From Hysterium pulicare CBS 123377 (lineage: Eukaryota; Ascomycota; Dothideomycetes; Hysteriales; Hysteriaceae), in the NCBI GenBank assembly GCA_000467715.1, contig AJFK01000110.1, positions 1 through 44,204 on the forward strand: 44,204 bases of DNA. Direction: 5' to 3'. Both the position numbers and the translations under genes were made by a program. The notes below the pieces were generated by a model. It saw only the letters and a program-made list of their open reading frames with translations, did no database searches and was not told the DNA's origin. Every line of letters begins with the position of its first letter. Within the stretch, counting starts at the first letter, position 1. Below, piece after piece: positions 23,466-32,798 of this stretch.

Positions 23466-25010
23466 ATGCCTCCTTGCACTCGAGCACATAGGCGTACGTT
23501 AATAGAACGCCAGCGGAATAATGTCCAGCGCCGGGGCCTTGCTAGTTTGCCTGTCGAGCTTCTCCAGAACATCATATCAAACCTTGGGCCGGGCGACCTT
23601 GCATCATTCTCCGGCGTTGCAAAAGCTATATCCTATACAGCTGCCCCTCAGGATGAACTAATGCGGGATATCTCAGTCTCTTCCGATCCGATTAATGATC
23701 CACATCCAACACAACTTCGTCTCTTGTTTCGCACTCTTCTAGAACGAGAAGATCTTGCTGACAAAATTAAGAGTATCAGCGTCGAGTTAGATAACTGTAA
23801 TAATAACATTCAGCCGGCACTACTTAACAACCCGTTCTACAGTCAACCAAATAGGTTGGCTCGCAACACTAAGAGCATTGTGTTCGACCAAAATCACTTT
23901 TCAAGGGGCACGGTCATCGCCTTAAAGAAGCGTTTCAAGCAACTCGGAAAGCGGCCTGGCAGGACTGCCCGTGCTCCAGTAATAGCAAACACCTTATACG
24001 TGGATTGCGACGCTGCATTATTCAGCTTACTCTTAACGCTAGTCCCAGAGCTGAGGGAATTGACAATTAGCCTCGACCACTCAATTTGGCATGTCTTCAG
24101 ACCAATCATCCAAAGTAATGTAAACAATACTTTCCCTGGCCTACAGGAGCTGACCCACCTTACGATCACACCAGGTGGCCCTACGAACATACCAGGTGGA
24201 ATATTACCAGGTGATTTTAATGCTTTGTCAATGTTCCTGAAGTTGCCTTCGCTAAGATTCTTCTCAGTCTCCAGCATCGTAACGAGGGCAACAAACTACT
24301 CGATGACTAGACCAGAGTGGCAAAATTGGACCTCCGGAGTCACTGAACTGGTCTTGGAAGATTCAGTCATTAAGAGACGCCAGTTCAACACCCTCGGATC
24401 ACTATGTACCAGCCTTGAAATCCTGCGTCTCTCCTGTACTAGTCCATATGGTATTACACATCCCTGGACGCCCTGGGAAGGACTTTCGGAGTTTGGCCAA
24501 ATACATCAACTATGTCAGACTCTTAAAGTCCTTGAGGTAGATACGTCCCGAATTAATTGGGCGCATCAGCGGAGGCATGCCCACAAACAGATAGATGCCC
24601 TCGATCAGTTACTTCAACTTGAAGAAGTCCGACTGCCACATAGAGCATTACTTGGCGATCCTAACACAACCAATCGGCGAGGTATCACCCAGGCCTTACC
24701 CCCTAACATTCAGTACATTCAGCTCGCTGATGATAATAGTATGTTTCCCTTGTACTCCGATATAACCTTCCTCCACGATATTTTTATGGCAAGAAGGGCC
24801 GGAACAGGCTTTCAAGAGCTAAAAAAGATCTATCTTTACGGCAGGACCGTGTTTCGACCGTTTCCTCAGATGAACAACTCATACGCCGCCGCCCAGCAAA
24901 TGGTGGGACCCTTTCAACAATTAGGAATTGAACTCAGTTGTCAAGGTATTACAGGCGGAGGCGGCTTCTTCGCTTTCGCCCGCTTCCAAGGCTATTCCGA
25001 TATCCGGTAA
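23466..25010 (+). CDS. F-box-like protein
   Basis: This is a single open frame of 514 aa from ATG. Residues about 24-60 (GLASLPVELLQNIISNLGPG then DLASFSGVAKAISYTAAP) match an F-box, which would bind Skp1 in an SCF ubiquitin ligase (family knowledge). The rest has scattered leucine-rich stretches such as LFSLLLTLVPELRELTISLD, LQELTHLTI, LKLPSLRFFSV and LCTSLEILRLSC, suggesting a degenerate leucine-rich-repeat substrate-binding region. No specific substrate can be inferred. Such F-box proteins are numerous and species-variable in Pezizomycotina. The stop is followed by a set of well-formed splice signals, so the annotated C-terminus may not be the only one. A 16-residue Gly/Phe-rich end (GGGGFFAFARFQGYSD) precedes the stop. 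Confidence 0.75.
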   Translation: MPPCTRAHRRTLIERQRNNVQRRGLASLPVELLQNIISNLGPGDLASFSGVAKAISYTAAPQDELMRDISVSSDPINDPHPTQLRLLFRTLLEREDLADKIKSISVELDNCNNNIQPALLNNPFYSQPNRLARNTKSIVFDQNHFSRGTVIALKKRFKQLGKRPGRTARAPVIANTLYVDCDAALFSLLLTLVPELRELTISLDHSIWHVFRPIIQSNVNNTFPGLQELTHLTITPGGPTNIPGGILPGDFNALSMFLKLPSLRFFSVSSIVTRATNYSMTRPEWQNWTSGVTELVLEDSVIKRRQFNTLGSLCTSLEILRLSCTSPYGITHPWTPWEGLSEFGQIHQLCQTLKVLEVDTSRINWAHQRRHAHKQIDALDQLLQLEEVRLPHRALLGDPNTTNRRGITQALPPNIQYIQLADDNSMFPLYSDITFLHDIFMARRAGTGFQELKKIYLYGRTVFRPFPQMNNSYAAAQQMVGPFQQLGIELSCQGITGGGGFFAFARFQGYSDIR

Positions 25011-25023
25011 TTCATATTTGAGA

Positions 25024-25476
25024 GAATTCGTCCAAGGAAAAGAAAGTCCAGAGGAAATTCCGAAGATACTATTCGTCCCTGTAAGTAAGTTGAGGACATT
25101 CTAAAACCTTGACTAACGACTTACACGCCCATATTCATGGTTTAGAGACTATCAGCCGTCCGCTTCTGCTGGCCAGGAGCGGTTGGAAGGCTCTAGTGCA
25201 GGTAAGCATTTTTGTAGTCGATTGCCAAGTTATTCTACGTTTTTTGTCTGCATTTTGTTCGCATGTCACTCTTCAAGACATTGTAGGTTGATATCTCTTT
25301 CCGTTTTTTCAGATCTACTATCCATCACTACGGAGCGAGAACCACTCCATAGCAGAAAATCAACAGGTACTTAGACTTTACAGTTATAAAAATCCTCCAC
25401 ACATCTACTTTTTTAATTCTTCCGCTTAGGTTATACACTGGGGGTCTTTTCTCATAATCTGACTATCGCGACCTAG
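25024..25476 (+). other. splice-consistent exon chain downstream of the F-box ORF
   Basis: Four open pieces, 25024-25080, 25146-25201, 25313-25366 and 25430-25476, stay in one frame across three GT-AG introns and end in TAG. The first intron is strong (donor GTAAGT, branch GACTAAC, acceptor TTTAG, 65 nt); the others are 111 and 63 nt. The pieces read KFRRYYSSL, DYQPSASAGQERLEGSSA, DLLSITTEREPLHSRKST and YTLGVFSHNLTIAT. Phase would allow a join to the F-box frame if a donor at about 24947 (CAAG/GTATTA) were used with acceptor TTTGAG, giving an alternative C-terminus, but that intron has no clear branch site. It could instead be a remnant of another gene. Confidence 0.4.
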
Positions 25477-25830
25477 AAAAATACCATCCTTCCGCTTGGG
25501 GCCGATGACGTGTAGCACTGGATGCTATTGCAGGTACCTACTTTATTCGTACAAGTTGCCCGTGATTATCCATGTGTAATAAGAAATCAACGACAGCGTT
25601 CTCTTCGCACAGTGTGAGGTATAGTTGGCTTTGGGCTTTGGCTTCTCTCGAGCGTCGTCCGCGTGCACGATGATGGAGGGTAGAAAGGGGGACGTCGCCA
25701 TGTGCAGCTAGGGGCAAAGTAAGTGATAGGTATTGGCTATTTTAAGCTCAAATGAGCAAACCGAGATACTGCATTGATACGTGCGCTAGGCCAGCAAGTC
25801 GCGCTAATGGCGCCCGTCAGCGCTGATCTC

Positions 25831-25838
25831 TATATAAA
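25831..25838 (+). promoter_or_regulatory. TATA-like element without an obvious gene
   Basis: TATATAAA-like sequence preceded by GC-rich, partly self-complementary sequence (GGCGCC and AGCGCT nearby). No open frame follows. It could drive a non-coding transcript or be chance in AT-rich DNA. Confidence 0.2.
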
Positions 25839-26088
25839 TGTTACGAAACGTGATTTCTCAAATTAGACGATAACAAAAGAGAGGAAATAGCAAGTTTCAA
25901 GAAGAAGATAGTGTTTTGGGTCCATCTACAGTGACTCCAAGAAAGGTTTCTGTCCCGGTAGATATTCGGTTACACCGATAGCGCGAGGCTAAATGAAGTT
26001 AGCAGCTCGGTTATACAACTCTTTTGCAATAGCTGTGTGTACTAGGTATATATATACTTTTATGGGAAAATTTGTTAAAAAATTGAAC

Positions 26089-26195
26089 GCTTCCTTGGTG
26101 TAGTTGGTTATCACGTGGGTCTCATATTTTCTATGTATGATCTAGCCAAGCCTAGAGTAATCCCAAGGTCGCCAGTTCGAACCTGGCAGGGAGCA
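26089..26195 (+). tRNA. tRNA-Met(CAT), elongator type, with 33-nt intron
   Basis: The acceptor stem pairs GCTTCCT with AGGGAGC (one G-T pair) and is followed by discriminator A. The internal A-box TGGTGTAGTTGG at 26096-26107 fits the consensus exactly. The T arm is GCCAG/CTGGC around TTCGAAC. Removing 26127-26159 (33 nt), placed right after position 37, restores a 7-nt anticodon loop CTCATAA with anticodon CAT, the usual intron position for nuclear tRNAs. The anticodon stem TGGGT/TCCCA has four pairs plus a T-T mismatch next to the loop. A run of eight T at 26200-26207 is a proper Pol III terminator, and TATATATATA lies about 40 bp upstream. Confidence 0.85.
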
Positions 26196-26227
26196 ATTGT
26201 TTTTTTTGGCAGGAGGCAATGCTTTTT
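26185..26227 (+). repeat. imperfect tandem copy of the tRNA 3' end
   Basis: GGCAGGGAGCAATTGTTTTT at the tRNA end is followed 23 nt later by GGCAGGAGGCAATGCTTTTT, matching at 16 of 20 positions. It looks like a small duplication of the acceptor end plus terminator. Confidence 0.45.
26200..26207 (+). terminator. Pol III T-run terminator
   Basis: Eight consecutive T begin 5 nt after the tRNA 3' end, the usual terminator for RNA polymerase III. Confidence 0.8.
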
Positions 26228-26297
26228 GGGCCCCGCCTCTCATCCAAATCATAGTGATAATATTGTATCTAATTCTTCTTAACAGACAAAATTCGAA

Positions 26298-26332
26298 GGG
26301 TTGTAAAACAGATGCTCTACCAATTGAGATAA
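26298..26332 (-). pseudogene. tRNA-like 5' half (relic)
   Basis: On the minus strand, TATCTCAATTGGTAGAGCAT is a tRNA D arm with an A-box that differs from consensus at one position. It is followed by CTGTTTTACA, which resembles an anticodon arm reading TAC (Val-like). No matching acceptor stem or T arm follows, so this is a half tRNA or a tRNA-derived element fragment about 100 bp from the intact tRNA-Met. Confidence 0.5.
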
Positions 26333-26420
26333 TTTCTTTTTTTTGTCTCTTAATACTTTAGTTTTATCGAGCTAGGAGTAATCTGATCTTTTTGTTTCGT
26401 CGAACGATAGATGACCAGTA

Positions 26421-26440
26421 CACGTGTCTGATGACGTCAT
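26421..26440. promoter_or_regulatory. E-box CACGTG next to CRE palindrome ATGACGTCAT
   Basis: CACGTG at 26421-26426 is followed 4 nt later by the perfect 10-bp palindrome ATGACGTCAT at 26431-26440, the binding sequence class of ATF/CREB-type bZIP factors. No gene starts within 1.5 kb on the plus strand, so its target is unclear. Confidence 0.35.
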
Positions 26441-28055
26441 TACGCTGCTACAGTTTTCTTGAGAAGTAAAATCATCATTCTAATCATCATGCTTAATGTA
26501 GGCCCGCAAGCCTTGCAATTAACCTCTCGCGCTATTGTTTCCAGGTCCTATATACATGTAAAATAAAGAGCAGACATGTTAGGTAAAGAAACAACAGTCG
26601 AAGTGACGCACGAGACCAAGCTATCCGGATGGTATCTATCACGAACCAATCGACGGCGACATCAACGCCATGATGTTTCTCTCATCACATGCCAGCACTA
26701 GATGCGGAAATAGCTAAAGAACGTTGGAAAGCTAAGAACAGCTTTACTTATTCACGTAGATAAGGCCCAAGACGTCAATTCTTTGTATGTACCTCTTTAC
26801 AAGGTGATTCTTGCTACGTAGTGAGGGATAGTACAAATGTTAATTTTCAATCTACGTTCTTTGTTCCCACTTTTCTTTCACCGCGATGTTGGCTTTGGCA
26901 GGTAAATTCGGTAAGTACAGCATCTTTCACCCCTCCAGGACCATGGTGCTTCCTGCGGTATTGCTGAACACTACATACCTAATGTACTGACCCTAGAAAG
27001 CGAGAGATTATATTTTAAGATAATCCCACCTTTATATTTTAAATATGGAATGGGTTAATGCTTGGTTTTGGAGTTGACATAGGATTGAGTTCGAAAGGAT
27101 GGTTCTGGTTTCATGAATGAGGAAGCAAGCAAACTTCGGTATATGACGAAACCTCCTAAAAGACCGTATGACCCTTTGGTTTGCTCTCTAAGACAATATG
27201 TGTCGGAATATTCTAGTCCTACGAGCAAACATCAGCTATATTAGCCAACGTAAATCCTTTTTCAAGGAGTCACGGCTTTACGATTTAACAACATTGTACA
27301 TCGAACGGATCGGTTCAATGCGAGGCTCTCGTGGGTGAACTTCACACTACAACCCTTTCTGGTTCTCCATTCATCATCGGATGCTCTTCTTTCTTTTATA
27401 TCTATCCTCTCTGACGGGACGAACTTGGAGAAGCTGGATGGGCGAACTGCAAAGTGCGGGTATGGTCCCAGAACTGGAGTCGCCTGCTGAAATTCTTTAT
27501 TGCCTAGCTGTTCAAATTGGTAATCTCCAGTCTTCTTTTATTTTGGTCTTCTGCGCAATCTTCCCTTGCCGGGACAAATATGAAGACCGAAAGTATTTGC
27601 TGAGAATGAATTCAATCTACCAGAAAATAATCTCTCAAGACCGTCATATAGTGTCACCTGCTCGTTCAAGATGCGCTTCAAATATAATATCAATCACATA
27701 CTAATCACATATACGAACTCGTTCACTGGAAGCGCTGCAACTGGCGGATCACATCTCGAGGGGCCTGCACTTTCTTCCGTCTTTGTGCAGCCGACATTGT
27801 GTATAAACAACGGATGTAGGAGATTTACCGAGATTTGTGTGAATTGTGAGTTGGTAATGTACGCAATGCCGCTCTCGATTCATCTGTCTTAATCGGACAC
27901 ATAGTTCCTTCTATTTACTTCTCTCCTAGCCCGTAGTACATTCTTTCTCGACCTACGCTCTTCAACTATTCGATCCTCAACACGAAATCTTCGAGATCGA
28001 AGCGCTTTCAAGGCCAAAGCACCTCTAGACTAAAGCACGGTTGATCGAGAACGGT

Positions 28056-29510
28056 ATGGAGACCCCTGATTCTACTTTGCCGGAAACGCTGAATGAAGAT
28101 GTCCAGAAAGAAGAAACTAGAACGTCGAAGATACACTTGATACACCGCTTGAACCATGCACTATATGATATGTATCTACAACTAGCGAACGACGACGCAG
28201 ATCTCGAGTTCTCGATCGGAAATCTCGACAACGAAGTCCATCCCCTTTTCGGGCGAGGGAATTGGGAAGGTATTTCCGACGATTTGTACGAGACCCTAAA
28301 GCCTGCTCTGCAGCTAGCTTCCCTTCTTATTACAGAGGAGAAAATGCTGGGTTGGTTTCTCCATACTGCTACTGGGGTTAACTTAGCTGATAGGACAGGA
28401 CGATCGTATCTGGCTAAGAGTTCCATTCCTAATGCCCGTGAAGCGGTTGAAAAAGTAAAGCGTGTTTTTGACAATGTTGCAAGCCGGACAACATTCTACT
28501 TCGCGAGTACTGTGGGATCCAAAACCGAGGGCTTCACCAATTTTTCGGGGCCGCTTTGGGAACAGTGGGAATGGGAAGATAAGTCTGGTGTCGAAATAAC
28601 CGCCCTTCTCAACGCATTGCCCGCTGAAGAGTACGAAAACCAATCCAGAGCCTGGGACCCTCGAATTGGTTTCAATAGAAAATACAGAGTAAGAATGGAA
28701 GGGCTTGCTGAAAGCCGCTCGCAAGACAGGCTCCTAGCGTATTTCGACTTTGTCGTACTTATGTGCCACGAGGTTGCCCATCTGTTTTACGGCACCGTCC
28801 ACAAGAATGACGGCTACGACATAGAACCATCTCACGCATACGACGAGACCTTCAACGAAATGGGTTTCTCGTGGACGTTGAATACTTTGGGTGCGGTTAT
28901 ATATACCTTCCATCCCGTCTCCTTGCCCGAAGGAGATATCTACGTCCCGACAACCATATCGCTCAAAGAGCTTCAGGAGTATGGGAATGAAGACAAAGAC
29001 CTCTTTTCGATGTTCCATGGCTCACTCTTCCTAGTCACCAAAACCTGGATGCATAAGTGGTTTCTCAGATCGACATGGGATCGCATTCGGGTGGAGGGCC
29101 CAAAGTTCTTACATGACGAACTCCGAAGCCGAGAGCTCAGATTCAAACGGAACAGTCTCTTCAAGGACACATTTTCGCTGAGCGCTCATATTAATGGTGT
29201 GGTCGTTCGCGAATTAGCTATCGGAGTTGGGCTGGATGCTAGCAGTTCTCATTCCTGGTGTCCTGAGGAAATAACACGTGTTCGTCGATTCGTTTCCTCC
29301 CAAGCCAAGAAGTGGCATACAAAACAGCCCAAGGCGATCGATCGGGCGCATTCTTTTGTGTCAACAGAGCTTCACCAAGTGGATGACAAAACGTTAGTTC
29401 ATTCATCCGCTCCCTCCTCCCCTGTCTCGCAGAGTAAATCACGAGAGGGGGGAGAAAGTGATTCGGAATCATTGACGTCGATTATAGAAAATATTGTAGC
29501 CTCGAGATAA
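28056..29510 (+). CDS. putative zinc metalloprotease-like protein (HEVAH), function unknown
   Basis: This is a single exon; the ATG at 28056 gives 484 aa (METPDSTLPETLNED), since the frame opens upstream only with TTG. Near residue 238 is FVVLMCHEVAHLFYG, a classical HExxH zinc-binding helix preceded by hydrophobic residues. Downstream, SHAYDETFNEMGFSWTLN offers Glu264 or Glu268 as a third ligand, as in gluzincins. There is no signal peptide or membrane segment, so it is probably intracellular. The C-terminal 60 residues are Ser-rich and disordered. I do not recognise the exact family, and the protease activity is an inference from the motif. It opens the accessory gene group with the acyltransferase, dehydrogenase and regulator genes downstream on the same strand. 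Confidence 0.75.
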   Translation: METPDSTLPETLNEDVQKEETRTSKIHLIHRLNHALYDMYLQLANDDADLEFSIGNLDNEVHPLFGRGNWEGISDDLYETLKPALQLASLLITEEKMLGWFLHTATGVNLADRTGRSYLAKSSIPNAREAVEKVKRVFDNVASRTTFYFASTVGSKTEGFTNFSGPLWEQWEWEDKSGVEITALLNALPAEEYENQSRAWDPRIGFNRKYRVRMEGLAESRSQDRLLAYFDFVVLMCHEVAHLFYGTVHKNDGYDIEPSHAYDETFNEMGFSWTLNTLGAVIYTFHPVSLPEGDIYVPTTISLKELQEYGNEDKDLFSMFHGSLFLVTKTWMHKWFLRSTWDRIRVEGPKFLHDELRSRELRFKRNSLFKDTFSLSAHINGVVVRELAIGVGLDASSSHSWCPEEITRVRRFVSSQAKKWHTKQPKAIDRAHSFVSTELHQVDDKTLVHSSAPSSPVSQSKSREGGESDSESLTSIIENIVASR

Positions 29511-30528
29511 GATATTAAATTGGACTTGAGGATTGTTTTGAGCCGCGTCTCCCTTGCCGTGACAAAATCTGAATAGAGAGACTACTTATTCGCTTTAGGT
29601 ATCCCAGGGCCAGATATTGCGAAATGATATATTACGACTTTTCCTTTAATGGCACTGCATACCTCATGCTGTTATTTATCCTTTATTAGTACCGTACAGC
29701 TGAATTTACTCTGAATATGAGACCTACTTGTTTCTATCAACTAGCTTTCGATGGATTTGCCGATACCTCTCGGGATCGTGAGACAGCCCTGCCGTTTCCT
29801 TGCTCAGTCTATTCGTAGGAAACAAGCCTGAAGAGAGGCAATGAAATACTCCATTACCATGAAAGTCGAAGCAATTGATCTCGTGGAAAGCATTGCAGGG
29901 TTCATGTTGGGGATATATGGGCGTAAAACATCCTCCTATTCGTAATTCCTAGCTCAGCCCCCTCATCTCCCGAAACGCTGGAACTTAGTTTCGAGGAGTC
30001 TTTCAGATTGTTCGGAAATATCTCAATCGAAACAAACAGAAGAAGCAACATACTACCTTGTATAATCAAGCCAATTAATCACTCGAAAACGCTATCCGGG
30101 GGTGTCACACTAGGGAAGGTGGTCATCGGCGGCCAGCCCATAAAGAGGTTGCGTCACCAGTATGTTCATGGGAGAGTATAGAACGCCGGTTAATTGGTTT
30201 GAACAGCACTGTGCGGACAAACTGTATTGGCGCATATCAGTTTAGACATGGGTGTGGATGTTGGCTGTGAGGCACAGCGTTCGGGAAAGACAATTCCAAG
30301 TCGGTCAGCCTAACTCGATTGGGACACAATTACAGGCAACCAGCGATGCTTGATGAACAGCGCCTACTTCTCATTTTGACACCCATACTAGCCACATTAA
30401 TCATACAGACTTACGTTTTGCTGAACGTTTGCTGAGGTATCCTTTAAGCTCAGAAAGCTTGCATTTCGCATCTCAGCATTGTCAATGAACCCAACCTAAC
30501 CATCTGAAAGTCTTTCCTTTATTCAAAA
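29511..30528. other. intergenic region
   Basis: About 1.0 kb lie between the HEVAH gene and the acyltransferase gene. No coding frame of interest, RNA gene or repeat is seen. The final 100 bp presumably hold the acyltransferase promoter and leader. Confidence 0.5.
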
Positions 30529-31893
30529 ATGTCGGAGTGGACAGAGATGGCAAATCACACATTCTCTCGCCCAATAGGTGAGAACGAGACATTCATCAAG
30601 ATGGTTGGTGACCCAGGCCATCCACTAGGGCGCGAACACTGGGCAATCAACTCGACTGCTACCATCTCGCCTCAGGGAAAGATTACCGCCTCAAATCTGC
30701 CCTTTAATTTGCGTCGTGCTTGGGGTCATCTTCGTTTTCATCACCCGAGTATCGCGGCTTATGTTGCAGAGGACGATTTGAACCTTATCTACAAAGTCCC
30801 GACGCCGCAAGATTTGGAGGATTGGATTGAACAGACTCTTATTATCACAGAAGACGCAAACTCCGCCGCTGAGGTGATTCCCACTCTCAACCCGAGCCCG
30901 TATGCCACTCTCCACTATATCTCTCGAAGTAGAGAGCTCCTTGGGCACACAGCCCATTGGCGTACAGATGGTATTGGAGTTCTTCTATTGTTGGACGCAC
31001 TGCTGAGTCTGGTAGTAAGGCCAGATCTTGAGGATCCAGGCAGTCTAGCTTGGGGGGAAGAAGCGGCGAGGCTTGCACCTGCAATTGAAGATGTGGCGAA
31101 CGTTCCGAAAATCTCAACGGCAGCTCACGAAGCCCTCGGTCAATCTTTGGTGAACACTTTCGCCCTCAGTGGAGATGCCGTGGGCATTCCGTATATGGGT
31201 GATGCTACAACCCTCCCGGCCGGAACTTTGATGGCCAAAACAATTCTCAGCACTGAGGAAACCAAAAAGGTCACGGTTGCCAGCAAAGAGAGAAGTATTA
31301 GCGTCACTGCAGCAATTCATGCTAGTGTTGCAGCGGCCAACTGGGCACTTGCAGCAGACGACCAGAAAGTCAAGCACTATACCAGCACGGCCCGCTTCAG
31401 TCTTCGTCCTTACCTCCCAGAGCCTTACTCCACTCCAGCCTATGCCGCAGGTTTGTACACGACTGGCTGGATGGAAAAGCTGGAACCAAACAATAGCTGG
31501 GGTGAACATGCAAAGTCTTACCACGAGCTGTATCGGAAAGGAATCAGCAAGGACTTCCTCGCTTCCCATCGTGTATACGCAAGGGGACTAGTCACTATGG
31601 TTCGAAACCTTCCGCAAGGCCTACCACCGCCTAGTGATGTGGATATTAGCAGCATAGGAATTGCGGAGAACTTGATAGCTCGTGTCCACGGCTCCGCTGA
31701 GTATGGCATCGAGGTTCAAGAGGTCAGCGTGGGCGTTGAAATTCTCACTCGTCAGGCTGTATGCTTTGTGTGGACATTCCGCAATCAATTGAACTTGAGT
31801 GTGGTCTTCAATGATGCATATCATGAACGGGAGCAGATAAGCAAGTTTGTGGAGACCGTCAAATCTGTTTTGCTGGAGCAAATGGGTATTTAG
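30529..31893 (+). CDS. condensation/BAHD-type acyltransferase
   Basis: This is a single exon of 454 aa from ATG. The motif HWRTDG at residues 143-148 is the HxxxDG active site of CoA-dependent acyltransferases of the condensation-domain superfamily. In these enzymes His acts as general base to move an acyl group from acyl-CoA to an alcohol or amine. A BAHD-like DFGWG motif is not evident; the segment SSIGIAENLIAR lies at the corresponding place near residue 380. The length is normal for fungal acetyltransferases of this type, some of which (for example trichothecene acetyltransferases) tailor secondary metabolites. No signal peptide is seen. The substrate cannot be told. Its neighbours, a dehydrogenase and a Zn2Cys6 regulator on the same strand, suggest a small metabolic cluster. 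Confidence 0.8.
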   Translation: MSEWTEMANHTFSRPIGENETFIKMVGDPGHPLGREHWAINSTATISPQGKITASNLPFNLRRAWGHLRFHHPSIAAYVAEDDLNLIYKVPTPQDLEDWIEQTLIITEDANSAAEVIPTLNPSPYATLHYISRSRELLGHTAHWRTDGIGVLLLLDALLSLVVRPDLEDPGSLAWGEEAARLAPAIEDVANVPKISTAAHEALGQSLVNTFALSGDAVGIPYMGDATTLPAGTLMAKTILSTEETKKVTVASKERSISVTAAIHASVAAANWALAADDQKVKHYTSTARFSLRPYLPEPYSTPAYAAGLYTTGWMEKLEPNNSWGEHAKSYHELYRKGISKDFLASHRVYARGLVTMVRNLPQGLPPPSDVDISSIGIAENLIARVHGSAEYGIEVQEVSVGVEILTRQAVCFVWTFRNQLNLSVVFNDAYHEREQISKFVETVKSVLLEQMGI

Positions 31894-32798
31894 AGAGAAT
31901 ATAACTGGTTGTGTTATCTTTCATGTTATGATGCTGGGTGAGCTTGAGTTTCCAATCCTCCTTTTGGTTACAATATACATTTCTCCGATGGATTGTCGCC
32001 CTCACTGAGGACTGAGAGAGCAACTACTACATTGACAGGAAATGTCGGGTTGCAATCCTGATACATAACCGTCATTAGCTACATAATACGTTTAAACCAG
32101 CAAATACTACTATAAAGTAAGTCATACCCAAGCTTCTTCTCTGCAATTTCAGCAATTTACCTTCCATGCCGCTACTCCTCCTCTAACCATTTTCGATGCT
32201 ACCGTTCCAACTCTTAGCTGATGGGCAGCCTTGCATTTCGATGGATTGACCTCTGTCCTTGGAGGTACGCCATGCTTGCTGACCCAACTTCTTTTGTGTC
32301 GTAACCGCCGTCCTGCTGTGCCTCGCAACTTCGGTCAGACAAGCGGGCATAACGAAGCAAGGGTGTGTTCAAAGAACCTAGTCTCCCAGTACTCTAAGTT
32401 GCGGCGTTGCATTTTTAAAGACATGCTTTGGTCGGTGTGCAGGGGTTCTTATTAAATTTGCCTGACAATAAATCAACCGCCCTAACAAAATTATCGGATT
32501 GGCCAAACTCACATGCGATGGTCCAATAGAAGATAAGATTAGCATTTGTTTCTCCTCAGACCTCTGGGTTGTGATACTCTACAACGGCGAAGAATAAGAT
32601 TCGGAGACCGCCTCAAAGCATCCTTGCAGCCTGCCCTACATCATTGTTGTTAATGTAGCCAGGATCTAAACCAAGGCTTCAAAGCTCGAGAATTACAAGA
32701 TTCGTTCTCGTGATAATTGGATCAAACTTCTAAGTTTCGAAAGCTCTCCCAAAGGTTCTCAATCTAGACACGATTTCATATCCGACATCGTCTTGAAC
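31894..32798. promoter_or_regulatory. intergenic region upstream of the SDR gene
   Basis: About 0.9 kb. A CCAAT box at 32523-32527 is followed by a GATAAG site at about 32533-32538, some 270 bp before the SDR start; GATA factors control nitrogen-responsive genes in fungi. The 74-codon open frame at 32231-32455 has no recognisable feature. Confidence 0.4.

Larger units (their letters stand above)
25477..28055. other. gene-poor AT-rich region
   Basis: About 2.6 kb contain no protein gene that I can support. It holds an intron-bearing tRNA gene, a tRNA-like relic, TATA-like elements and a CRE/E-box pair (listed separately). The open frame at 27381-27704 opens with ATG but has no domain and looks like chance. 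The last 150 bp before 28056 are pyrimidine-rich, like a fungal core promoter. Confidence 0.5.

Noticed and set aside
26113-26118. CACGTG E-box
   Set aside because: It is part of the tRNA-Met D arm, so the match is explained by tRNA structure.
27381-27704. 107-codon ORF in the gene-poor region
   Set aside because: No domain, no splice signals that extend it, and amino-acid use looks like translated non-coding DNA.
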